Shown: positions 1-7,739 of the stretch, one piece after another
How positions within the stretch are numbered: the first letter of the stretch is position 1
Layout: the number at the start of each line of letters is the position of its first letter
From: Rhodococcus sp. IEGM 1381
GTDB lineage: Bacteria > Actinomycetota > Actinomycetes > Mycobacteriales > Mycobacteriaceae
NCBI RefSeq assembly: GCF_030056795.1
Contig: NZ_JASHKQ010000001.1
Coordinates: forward strand, 434,001 to 498,000
Direction: 5' to 3'
DNA length: 64,000 nucleotides
Translations under genes and position numbers: made by a program
Notes under the pieces: generated by a model
Database searches by the model: none
What the model saw: only the letters and a program-made list of their open reading frames with translations
What the model was told of the DNA's origin: nothing

Positions 1-574
1 CGAGTGCGCCCATCACGATGGTCGTCAACGACAGCCCGCCGGTTCCGAAAGCCGCGGCGACGACGATGCCGACGAGGGCGTCCTCGCGGGACGGTGTCGG
101 CGGTTCGATCGTCTTGTTCACCATTGTGAAAGGCAGCGACCACAACACATCGACACCTCCAGCGAAAACGCGAGTCAACACCCCGAATTCGTTGTCGCCC
201 CGATCCGACGAACCATCCAGCAGCACACTGTCTTCCAAGTTCTTGGCGCGCAGCGTCAGAGTACGTCCGCCGTACTGGATACCGATGCGGTAGGACCGCT
301 TGAAGAGCCTCGCGCGGCCGGGATCGAGAACGATGTCGCGGCCGTCGATGCTCGCCTGCAGGTGCGCGGCGGTGCGCGTACCGATCGGTGCCGTGTCCGA
401 GGTCCGAGGCCCCGTGCGAGAAATCGTGACGGTCATGGGTACGCCCTCGCGAAACGAACCGCAGATCTCGTCGTCCCGGTAGATCAGATCCAGTTCCCCA
501 TAGATGCCCGTCTCGACCAGCACAGACGTGGAGTTCTCGAAACGGCCCGAGTTGCCGTCGTCGCAATCCTGCAC
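1..574 (-). CDS. Hypothetical protein, truncated by the window edge
   Basis: An uninterrupted minus-strand reading frame runs off the left edge. I recognise no family. The visible part is soluble-looking (it includes VETGIYGELDLIYRDDEICG and LQASIDGRDIVLDPGRARLF), and a hydrophobic stretch rich in Ala, Gly and Val lies near the edge (ALVGIVVAAAFGTGG), so the C terminus may be membrane-associated. I chose the GTG at 574 because AGG lies 9 bases upstream. A TTG at 652 is also in frame but would leave only 34 bases before the divergent lipoprotein gene. The frame stays open further upstream without an ATG. The real C terminus is outside the window. Confidence 0.5.
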   Translation of the reverse strand, partial: MQDCDDGNSGRFENSTSVLVETGIYGELDLIYRDDEICGSFREGVPMTVTISRTGPRTSDTAPIGTRTAAHLQASIDGRDIVLDPGRARLFKRSYRIGIQYGGRTLTLRAKNLEDSVLLDGSSDRGDNEFGVLTRVFAGGVDVLWSLPFTMVNKTIEPPTPSREDALVGIVVAAAFGTGGLSLTTIVMGAL

Positions 575-686
575 GTCCGCCAGCCTGTCACAGATTCTGC
601 GACTCCCGAGTTGCAGACACTCGGGAACCGGCGCGGGTTGTGCTGCGTCCAAGAACGTAGGTGTTCTCGAGGAACGGACAAGAGCA

Positions 687-1238
687 ATGCGCAGGGCACG
701 TCGATGGATCCCGATGATGGCAACACTTCTGCTGATCCCGGGCTGCTCGAGCACCACCGAGGGTGCCGCGTCGCCGGGAACGAAGACCAGCACCACCGTC
801 GCGGCCCCAACTACGCCATGGGACCCCTGCACCATCCCCGACGAGGCCGTCGAGCGAGCGGGATTGAACGTAGCCACCAAGGAGTCGGGGATCTTCGGCC
901 GCGATCAATACGGATTCAAGATCTGTGGGTGGGAAGATCGACCGCCGAACAACAAGTACTACTTTTCGATATTCGTAGGGCTCGAAGGCATCGACTACCT
1001 CGACGATCCCGCTACCTTCGACCGGCTTCAGGCTGTGCGGGTGGGCACTCGCGACGCAACCCAGTATCAGCAGGTCGGTGCCGACGCATCTCTGAACTGC
1101 GGCATTGCCTTCACCGAGGGCATCCAATTGATCAGGGCGACAATCATCACTGATGCTACGGTCCGCAACCCTCCTTACGACCCGTGTATGGAGTTGAATT
1201 CCCTGGTCGCAGGGCTCGACTCAGAACTACCCAGCTAA
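687..1238 (+). CDS. DUF3558-like secreted lipoprotein
   Basis: Predicted 183-aa lipoprotein. A basic start (MRRARRW) and a hydrophobic run lead to a lipobox, LIPGC, with the lipidated Cys at residue 20, followed by a Ser/Thr-rich linker. The rest resembles the DUF3558 proteins common in Mycobacteriales: an early WDPC-type motif and Cys residues that could form disulfides. The frame extends upstream to 504, but the ATG at 687 places the signal peptide correctly. Its function is unknown; family members are cell-envelope lipoproteins. A small unknown gene follows after 27 bases and is probably co-transcribed. Confidence 0.7.
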   Translation: MRRARRWIPMMATLLLIPGCSSTTEGAASPGTKTSTTVAAPTTPWDPCTIPDEAVERAGLNVATKESGIFGRDQYGFKICGWEDRPPNNKYYFSIFVGLEGIDYLDDPATFDRLQAVRVGTRDATQYQQVGADASLNCGIAFTEGIQLIRATIITDATVRNPPYDPCMELNSLVAGLDSELPS

Positions 1239-1265
1239 ATCCATCGACTGAGAGATGCAGAAACC

Positions 1266-1652
1266 GTGACCGAGACCAGGCCGGACCTCATCGCACATTG
1301 GCAAGAGCTCAACGCCCAAGCCGACGCCGGCACCATCACTATTCCTATCGAAGTCGCTGCCAAGTGCGATGCAGCCTGCGTCGTCTACATCGCACATCTC
1401 AACGACATGAAACGTAAGGCCATTCGGCTGGGCGAATTTCAGGAGTGGGGCGACTTGAAGTCTGCGCAAGACTTGCAAGCCCGGTTCGGTCGCCTCGCCA
1501 CCGGCACCGATCGGTCTCTCGACGTCATTCTGCAGCAGCACATCGACGTCATCGAATCCATGCGGATGCTCTTTCGTCGGTACTTCGACGAGACGGCCGA
1601 TACCGATGATCTGACGTCGTCGAACATCACGGCGCTCATTCCGGAGAACTGA
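1266..1652 (+). CDS. Small hypothetical protein downstream of the lipoprotein
   Basis: A 128-aa protein with a GTG start (MTETRPDLIAHWQELNAQAD). It has no signal peptide or membrane segment and looks mostly helical, with long amphipathic stretches such as DRSLDVILQQHIDVIESMRM. The size and helical pattern recall small proteins encoded beside DUF3558 lipoproteins or secretion-associated genes in related genomes, but I cannot assign a family. It is probably in one operon with the preceding lipoprotein. It ends before the regulatory region of the biosynthetic cluster. Confidence 0.5.
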   Translation: MTETRPDLIAHWQELNAQADAGTITIPIEVAAKCDAACVVYIAHLNDMKRKAIRLGEFQEWGDLKSAQDLQARFGRLATGTDRSLDVILQQHIDVIESMRMLFRRYFDETADTDDLTSSNITALIPEN

Positions 1653-1998
1653 TAGGCCGCAGTGCTTTCCGACGGCGCTCGACCTCTCGCTCGTCGTCGT
1701 TCAGACGCAGCTCCGACGGCTCCGCGACCTAGCCAGCCCCACAATCGACGCCCTCCGTCGTCATTCACACCCCGTAGACGCGGTGTGGATCTCCACGAGG
1801 GGCGTGGATCCCTGCATCGGGGCACTTACGTGACACCTGGTCCGTAATTGCACGTGACAGTTGTCAACAGTTCGCCATGACGGCGAAAACGACCTTGCAA
1901 TTGGCGTTGACCTGCGCTTTCTCCGAGGTGGAGAGTCTGATGTGTCGCCGAGGAACACGGCTGAAGATCTACTGACGAAAGAGCGAAGGGAATTGCAG
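1653..1998 (+). promoter_or_regulatory. Upstream region of the biosynthetic cluster with candidate operator repeats
   Basis: This 346-base region has no convincing gene. It precedes the first gene of the cluster and probably holds its promoter. ACGTGACA occurs twice in direct orientation (1828-1835 and 1852-1859, 24 bases apart). Two inverted repeats overlap them: TTACG/CGTAA (1826-1830 and 1843-1847) and TGACA-GT-TGTCA (1855-1866). Spacing of about two helical turns fits a dimeric response regulator such as the LuxR-type protein at 26358, but that link is inference. I cannot place a clear -35/-10 pair. AAGGGA at 1987-1992 is the ribosome binding site of the ABC ATPase. Confidence 0.35.
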
Positions 1999-2946
1999 AT
2001 GATCACGCAGAGTTCAACTCGCGCCGAGGCGGTGGGTACCGAGACTGCACTCGCGGTACACGCCACCGGTGTCCACAAGTCGTTCAGCGACTCCACGGGT
2101 TCGAAGTTTCGCGCCGTTCGCGAGTTGAACCTCTCGATTCCCCGCGGGCAGGTTGTGGCATTTCTCGGACCGAACGGCGCAGGCAAGAGCACGACGATCG
2201 ACATGATCCTCGGACTCACCGAACCGGACGGCGGCACCATCGAGGTGCTCGGCACCGATCCGCTGACCGCCGCGTCGACAGGACGCAGCGCCGCGGTACT
2301 GCAGTCCGGTGGACTGTTGCCGGACGTCACCGTCGGCGCACTCGTCGCGATGATGGGCTCGCTGTACATCGGGGCCGATCCTGCCGCTGCGATCACCCGC
2401 GCCGGACTCGGCGATCTGGTGAATCGACGCGTATCGAAGTGCTCTGGCGGCGAACAGCAGAAGGTGCGGTTCGCCCTCGCGCTGCTCTCCAACCCCGAAC
2501 TGCTGCTGCTCGACGAGCCGACCGCCGGCATGGATGTCACAGCCCGCAAACACTTCTGGCAGGCGATGCGCGCGCAGGCAGCCGACGGCACCACCGTCAT
2601 GTTCGCGACCCACTACCTCGAAGAGGCACAGGACTTCGCCGATCGAATCGTCGTCATCGTCGACGGTGCCCTCGTCGCCGACGGCACGGTGGCTCAGATC
2701 AAGGCCACCGTCTCCAATCGGACCGTCGACGCCAACTTGCCACGCAGTGAAGCCGAAGCGGTTGCAGCGCAGACCAGCTCGCGATTGCAGGAACTCGCCA
2801 ACGGCCGGTTCCGCTTCGTGTGCACCGACACCGACCCCGTGGTGCGCGCATTGAGCACGTCGACCTCTGCGACCGATATCGCGATCGTATCGGCCTCACT
2901 CGACGAAGCATTCTCCGCGCTGACCGACCGCACACACCAGAACTGA
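1999..2946 (+). CDS. ABC transporter ATP-binding protein (export)
   Basis: The 315-aa nucleotide-binding subunit of an ABC-2 type exporter. Walker A is GPNGAGKST at 57-65, the signature is CSGGE at 148-152 (Cys in place of the usual Leu), Walker B is LLLLDEPTAGMD around 168-179, and the switch His is H205. The frame extends upstream to 1861, but the ATG at 1999 has AAGGGA 6 bases before it and gives a normal N terminus. The permease starts 9 bases downstream. As first gene of the lanthipeptide cluster, its likely job is exporting the finished lipopeptide or conferring self-protection; the substrate is inferred only from context. Confidence 0.88.
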   Translation: MITQSSTRAEAVGTETALAVHATGVHKSFSDSTGSKFRAVRELNLSIPRGQVVAFLGPNGAGKSTTIDMILGLTEPDGGTIEVLGTDPLTAASTGRSAAVLQSGGLLPDVTVGALVAMMGSLYIGADPAAAITRAGLGDLVNRRVSKCSGGEQQKVRFALALLSNPELLLLDEPTAGMDVTARKHFWQAMRAQAADGTTVMFATHYLEEAQDFADRIVVIVDGALVADGTVAQIKATVSNRTVDANLPRSEAEAVAAQTSSRLQELANGRFRFVCTDTDPVVRALSTSTSATDIAIVSASLDEAFSALTDRTHQN

Positions 2947-2955
2947 GGACATCCG

Positions 2956-3738
2956 ATGACCACTACAACCTCACTACGCCCGCGCCGCGGACTGCACCCC
3001 ACCTTCGTGCTGCATGACATCCGCAGGCAGATCACCCCACAGAACCTGATCTTCACCGTCGCGCTGCCCGCCGTGCTCTACCTCGCCCTGTTCCGCGTCG
3101 TGGAACCCAGCGCCGGAGTCGATCTGCCGCACGGCAACTTTCAGGCCTGGATGATGATCGGTATCGCCGTCTACGGCGCGTCGATCGGCACCATCTCGCG
3201 GGCCGCGGGCATCTCGAACGAGAAGGCCAACGGCTGGCTGCGGACAATTCGCCTCTCGCCCTTGGGCGCCGGCGGCTACGTCGCATCGCGCATCATCGCC
3301 TGCCAGGTGTACTCGGCCATCCCGGTCATCGTGGTCGGCATCCTGGGAGCACTCACCGGTGCCCGCGCCGACGCGATCGTCTGGATCACCGGCCTCGTCG
3401 TAGCGTGGATCGGATCTGCCATCTTCTCCGCTCTCGGCCTTGTGCTGGGCATGCTGCTGCCACCCGAGGTGGTCACCCACGTTCCCGGCGTCGTCATGAC
3501 CGGCCTCGCTTTCCTGGGCAACATCTTCATCCCGCTGTCCGGCGGCATGCTCGCGATCGCACAGGTGACGCCCCTCTACGGCGTCGCAACGTTGGCCCGC
3601 TACGCACTGACCGACGGATACAACCTCGACGGATCCCATGCCTCGCTCGCAGGTGCACTCATCAACGTCGCCGCCTGGTTCTTCGGGTTCTCGTTCGCCG
3701 CCGTCCGCCGATTCGCTGGGGCAACCGGCCGACAGTGA
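2956..3738 (+). CDS. ABC-2 type transporter permease
   Basis: A 260-aa integral membrane protein with about six hydrophobic segments (for example LIFTVALPAVLYLALF, IPVIVVGILGAL, GLVVAWIGSAIFSALGLVLG). The length and topology match ABC-2 permeases paired with a separate ATPase. It lies 9 bases after that ATPase, so the two should form one exporter. An ABC pair of this kind often accompanies a NarL-type two-component system in actinobacteria, and such a system closes this cluster at 25221-26966. The substrate is presumably the cluster product. Confidence 0.85.
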   Translation: MTTTTSLRPRRGLHPTFVLHDIRRQITPQNLIFTVALPAVLYLALFRVVEPSAGVDLPHGNFQAWMMIGIAVYGASIGTISRAAGISNEKANGWLRTIRLSPLGAGGYVASRIIACQVYSAIPVIVVGILGALTGARADAIVWITGLVVAWIGSAIFSALGLVLGMLLPPEVVTHVPGVVMTGLAFLGNIFIPLSGGMLAIAQVTPLYGVATLARYALTDGYNLDGSHASLAGALINVAAWFFGFSFAAVRRFAGATGRQ

Positions 3739-3841
3739 CTCGCGTGCACTTCCCCTCCTCTCTCCACAGCACCCGACGCATCGGCCACACCGGCTGCCGC
3801 GCGAGAAAGCATGCCCCGAACCTACGAGCACGAGGACCACC

Positions 3842-4780
3842 ATGATCACCCTTCTCGCCCCCGGACAGGGAGCACAGACGCCACGGATGCTCGCACCGTG
3901 GCTCAAGGACCCCGAACGACATCGACTGGTAGAGAATTGGTCTCAGCGCGCCGACATCGACTTGATCGCGCTGGGCACCACAGCAAGCAAAGACGAGATC
4001 GCCCGAACCGAGAACGCACAGCCCCTCCTCGTCACCGCCGCACTCCTTGCCGGCCTTCCGGTGATCGACGCACTGGCAGACGCCGGCCAGGCCCACGCCG
4101 CAGTGGCAGGACATTCGGTCGGAGAACTGGCCGCAGCAGCGTTGGCCGGAGCACTCGCCCCTGCGGACGCCGTGCACCTGGCGGCAGTGCGAGGCCGCGC
4201 GATGGCCGCAGCCTGCGCGACTACCCATGGATCGATGGCGGCCGTCCTCGGCGGAAATCTCGAACACGTCACTGCGGCAATCGAATCGGCCGGGCTGACC
4301 GTCGCCAATCACAACGGGCCTGGCCAGCTGGTGGCCGCCGGACCCATCCAGGCGATCGAGGTCTTCGTCGCCGCGCCGCCCGCCGGAACCGCAGTACGCC
4401 GCCTGCAAGTGGCGGGCGCATTTCACAGCGCCGCGATGCAGTCGGCCACCGATATCTTCGCCGAGGCTATCTCCTCGGTTGCCATGCTCGACGCCGAGGT
4501 CCCCATCGTGTCCAACGCCGACGGCGCATTCGTCAGGAGCGCAACATCCCTGTGCGAGCGACTCGTTGGACAAATCACCGCACCTGTCCGTTGGGATCTC
4601 TGCCTCGAGACCTTCCGCGCAGCCGACATCACCACTGCGATCTGCCTGCCACCGGCCGACACTCTGGCCGGAATCGCCTCGCGCACATTGCCATCGGTCA
4701 ACGTCCTGCGCATCACCTCGCCGCGCGACATCGATCGCCTGTCGTCCAAGACGAAGGGCCGATCCGATGCTGCTGCCTGA
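3842..4780 (+). CDS. Malonyl-CoA:ACP transacylase
   Basis: A 312-aa FabD-type acyltransferase that should load malonyl units onto the cluster's carrier proteins. Visible features are the N-terminal PGQGAQ, the nucleophile motif GHSVGE (Ser92), Arg117, which in FabD salt-bridges the malonyl carboxylate, and the catalytic GAFHS (His195). These support a malonyl rather than an acyl-starter substrate. The start at 3842 has GAGG 7 bases upstream; the frame extends to 3638 but overlaps the permease. Its end overlaps the next gene by 14 bases. With the KS/CLF at 16892 it indicates a dedicated type II chain-building system. Confidence 0.88.
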   Translation: MITLLAPGQGAQTPRMLAPWLKDPERHRLVENWSQRADIDLIALGTTASKDEIARTENAQPLLVTAALLAGLPVIDALADAGQAHAAVAGHSVGELAAAALAGALAPADAVHLAAVRGRAMAAACATTHGSMAAVLGGNLEHVTAAIESAGLTVANHNGPGQLVAAGPIQAIEVFVAAPPAGTAVRRLQVAGAFHSAAMQSATDIFAEAISSVAMLDAEVPIVSNADGAFVRSATSLCERLVGQITAPVRWDLCLETFRAADITTAICLPPADTLAGIASRTLPSVNVLRITSPRDIDRLSSKTKGRSDAAA

Positions 4781-6257
4781 ACTCCTCGACCAGGGTCGGG
4801 AAACCGACATTGCCATCGTCGACGGCAATACCGAGCTCACCTACGGGTCGCTGCGGGGACGCGTTCGGCGCGCGACGGCGTGGTTGATCGACAACGGCAT
4901 CAGGCCCGGCGATCGCGTCGTACATCACGGCCGGTCCAGTGCAGCATTCGTCGAGCTACTGTTCGGAACCATCTGTGCAGGAGCAGTGTTCGTACCGATC
5001 AACAACGAACTCACTGCGAGCCAGGCGGCACACATAGTCCGCGACAGTGGCTGCCGACTCGTCGTCACCGATCACCCCGAGCGTCACGAGAACAGTCCAG
5101 TACGGGTTCTCACGGTCGACACCGTCGCCGCCGCCCTGGAAAACTCGCCATCCACCACACCGATCACCGCACCCGTTCGTCCCGATGACATCGCACTGCT
5201 GATCTACACCTCGGGAACCACCGGTAGCCCCAAGGGTGTCGTGTGCCCGCACGGAGCGGTCGCTGCGGCCGTCGCCGCCATCGGTAACGGCCTGGGCTAC
5301 CGTCGCGACGACGTCGTGCTCTGCCGACTTCCGCTGTCGTTCGATTATGGTCTGTACCAGGTCTTTCTTGCCTTCGCGGTCGGAGCGTCGGTCGTCGTTG
5401 CCGAAGGGATCCAGGATCTGCGCATCCTCGACCTCGTAGTACGCCGGTGCGTGACCGTCGTCCCCCTGGTGCCTGCGCTCGCTCAGATCCTGCGAATCGT
5501 GGCTCGCCGAACATCCGCGATCGGCACAGTTCGTCTCTTCACCAACACCGGAGCCCGGCTGGCACCCGAACTCGCTCGAACTTTGCTCCAGCTCTTCCCA
5601 GGATCCCGCTACGCCTCGATGTACGGCATGACCGAATGCAAACGTATCTCCATTCTGCCGCCCGAGGAGTTCGTCGAGTACCCGGATTCGGTCGGGTACC
5701 CCATTGCCGGAGACGACATCCGCATCGTCGCAAGTGACGGAACGCCAGTTTCGGCAGGAACTCCCGGTGAGATCGTCGTCTCCGGCGGGACGGTCATGGC
5801 GGGGTACTGGAACGTACCCATGAATGCACAGAACAGATTTCGTCCAGGACCCGATGGTCTCGAGTTGCACACCGGCGACCGCGGCTACCTGGACGACAGC
5901 GGGCGGCTCTACTTCTTGGGACGCGACGACGACGTCATCAAGCGCAACGGTGTACGCATCTCACTCGTCGAAATCGAATCGTGTGCAGAGTCCTTCGACT
6001 CCGTGGACGAGGCGGTTGCCGTTCTCACCGAAGACGGAGCCCTGCGTCTGATCGTCACCGGGTCAGCGGACCCGCGCTGGGTGCATCAGCAGCTGCGCGC
6101 CGCGCTCGATCCTGTCCGGCATCCCAACGCCGTGGTCCACCGCCCCCGCATCCCCCTCACCGCAAACGGAAAGCCCGACCGGCGCGCCCTGCGCGCCGAA
6201 CTCGACACCACCACCTCGAAACTTTCAGGAGACCACCATGCAGCGCTCGCAGTTTGA
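4767..6257 (+). CDS. AMP-dependent acyl/aminoacyl ligase (adenylation enzyme)
   Basis: A 496-aa stand-alone adenylate-forming enzyme. Core motifs are YTSGTTGSPKG (A3), YGMTE (A5), HTGD (A7), GRDDDVIKRNGVR (A8) and the C-terminal catalytic Lys in TANGKPDR (A10). It activates a carboxylate as acyl-AMP and passes it to a thiol. The gene overlaps the downstream carrier-protein gene by 20 bases, so that carrier is the likely acceptor. Given the nearby diaminopropionate genes and aminotransferase, an amino-acid starter is a reasonable guess, but a fatty acid cannot be excluded from sequence reading alone. The ATG at 4767 follows GAAGGG. Confidence 0.82.
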   Translation: MLLPELLDQGRETDIAIVDGNTELTYGSLRGRVRRATAWLIDNGIRPGDRVVHHGRSSAAFVELLFGTICAGAVFVPINNELTASQAAHIVRDSGCRLVVTDHPERHENSPVRVLTVDTVAAALENSPSTTPITAPVRPDDIALLIYTSGTTGSPKGVVCPHGAVAAAVAAIGNGLGYRRDDVVLCRLPLSFDYGLYQVFLAFAVGASVVVAEGIQDLRILDLVVRRCVTVVPLVPALAQILRIVARRTSAIGTVRLFTNTGARLAPELARTLLQLFPGSRYASMYGMTECKRISILPPEEFVEYPDSVGYPIAGDDIRIVASDGTPVSAGTPGEIVVSGGTVMAGYWNVPMNAQNRFRPGPDGLELHTGDRGYLDDSGRLYFLGRDDDVIKRNGVRISLVEIESCAESFDSVDEAVAVLTEDGALRLIVTGSADPRWVHQQLRAALDPVRHPNAVVHRPRIPLTANGKPDRRALRAELDTTTSKLSGDHHAALAV

Positions 6258-6468
6258 TTCCGTTCTCGCCGCTCTCGCCCCCGAGTCGGTCGTGGCACCC
6301 GACCGTCCGTTCTCGCAGTCGTCGATCGATTCCCTCGGCGTGGTCAACATCCTGGTTGCCATCGAGGATGCATTCGGAGTCGAGTTCGACGAGCAATCAC
6401 TCACTGCAGGTGCGGCTCTGAGCCCAGACGTCCTGTTCGACACCGTATCGAATCTCGCTGCGGCATAG
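6238..6468 (+). CDS. Acyl carrier protein (loading partner of the AMP-ligase)
   Basis: A 76-aa four-helix carrier protein. The phosphopantetheine attachment site is IDSLGV with Ser32, followed by an acidic helix (LVAIEDAFGVEFDE) typical of carrier proteins. It starts inside the end of the AMP-ligase gene, which suggests translational coupling and a dedicated pair: the ligase would load a starter or building block onto this carrier. A second carrier at 12920 sits with the ketoreductase and dehydratase and probably serves elongation, so the two likely divide loading and extension. Confidence 0.85.
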   Translation: MQRSQFDSVLAALAPESVVAPDRPFSQSSIDSLGVVNILVAIEDAFGVEFDEQSLTAGAALSPDVLFDTVSNLAAA

Positions 6469-6512
6469 CTGCAGGAGTTCTTCGCACCCGACTCTTCGAG
6501 GACGGATCTCAC

Positions 6513-7739
6513 ATGCTCACCACTGCACTCCCACCGACACGGCCCACTCGGTCGTCGTTACCACGACTGTTCGATACCGTAGCCGACACCATCAACCTCG
6601 CCGGCGGATTGCCGGATCCCAAGCTGTTTCCCTCCAGCGACATCAGCGATGCAATGCGCAGCATGCTGCGACTCGGCGGGCGAACTCTGTTGCAGTACTC
6701 CACTTATCGCATGCCCGACGCCTTGGCCGCCGCTATCACCGGGGCCATGGAGTTCCGCGGAGCCCCGGTGAACGCGGCAGATCTCATCCCGACCGCCGGC
6801 TCGCAGAACGGATTGCTCACCGTGGCGTTGGCATTCGCCGGCAGCGGAGCCACTGTGCTGTGCGAGACACCTATCTACCCGGGCGCGGCCGCGGCGTTTC
6901 GTACCGCCGGCCTACACACCGTCGCAGTCGAATCGGACTGCGAAGGACCCACTCCGGAGTCCATCCGAACAGTCGCTGCCGACGTTCGCCGCACGGGCGG
7001 TCACCCGGTGCTGCTCTACACCAATCCGACGTTCCACAACCCGACCGGGCGATCGTTGTCCGCGGACCGACGCGGGGGCATCGTCGAGGCGGCAGCATCC
7101 GCCGAGTTGACGGTGATCGAGGACGATCCCTATGCGTTGCTGAGCTTTCCGGGCGTGACGATCGACAACCGCACCGCCCCGACACTGCGCAGTCTCGATC
7201 CGCAGCGGGTGATTCACCTCGGAACGTTCTCGAAGATCCTCGCGCCCGGCCTGCGCTGCGGCTGGATCGAATCGCCCGCCGCGCTCGCCGACGAGCTACG
7301 CACCGTAGCCGAGATCACCACCCTCTCCCCCGCGCCGCTGGCCCAAGCAACCGTCGGCCGCTATTACGCCAAGCACGGCTGGCTCGATCTGGTGGACGCC
7401 TTCCGCACCGTCTATGCGCGTCGTGCAGCGCTGATGGACGCGCAGCTCGCCGAACGTCTCGATCCGGGCGAGTGGGAATGGCAATCCCCTCGTGGCGGCT
7501 TCTACATCTGGTTGCGTCGTCGCGACGGCTACCCGACGGCATCGGTCGTCGACCATGCTGCAGCTCAGGGCGTTTCCACGGTCGGCGGCAGCCACTTCTC
7601 GCTCTCCGACGAACACGCCGACGGAATTCGTCTCAGCTTCTCCCACGTTCCCGACGGTTCCGTGGTCGAAGCGGTCACCCGGTTCGCCGCGGGCGTGACT
7701 GCTGCGCGAGCGGACGAGACCGAGAGGGCAGCGTCGTGA
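6513..7739 (+). CDS. PLP-dependent aminotransferase, fold type I
   Basis: A 408-aa class I/II aminotransferase resembling the LysN/aminoadipate and MocR-domain group. The Schiff-base Lys is K241 in GTFSKILAPGLRCGW, the PLP-ring Asp lies in EDDPY (204-207), and NPTFHNPTGR and the C-terminal IRLSFSH (substrate carboxylate Arg) are present. GAGGACGG precedes the ATG. It overlaps the LanB-like gene by 4 bases (GTGA). In this setting it may make or consume an amino acid building block for the acyl starter, or install a terminal amine. The substrate cannot be read from sequence. Confidence 0.8.
   Translation: MLTTALPPTRPTRSSLPRLFDTVADTINLAGGLPDPKLFPSSDISDAMRSMLRLGGRTLLQYSTYRMPDALAAAITGAMEFRGAPVNAADLIPTAGSQNGLLTVALAFAGSGATVLCETPIYPGAAAAFRTAGLHTVAVESDCEGPTPESIRTVAADVRRTGGHPVLLYTNPTFHNPTGRSLSADRRGGIVEAAASAELTVIEDDPYALLSFPGVTIDNRTAPTLRSLDPQRVIHLGTFSKILAPGLRCGWIESPAALADELRTVAEITTLSPAPLAQATVGRYYAKHGWLDLVDAFRTVYARRAALMDAQLAERLDPGEWEWQSPRGGFYIWLRRRDGYPTASVVDHAAAQGVSTVGGSHFSLSDEHADGIRLSFSHVPDGSVVEAVTRFAAGVTAARADETERAAS

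Noticed and set aside
1861..1998. Extension of the ABC ATPase start to a TTG at 1861.
   Set aside because: The ATG at 1999 has a ribosome site and a normal ABC N terminus; the extension covers the likely promoter region.
6860..7735. A long frame extends the LanB-like gene upstream across the aminotransferase gene.
   Set aside because: The upstream part is Arg/Ser-rich noise antagonistic to the clear aminotransferase frame; the GTG at 7736 in a GTGA overlap gives the proper LanB-like N terminus.
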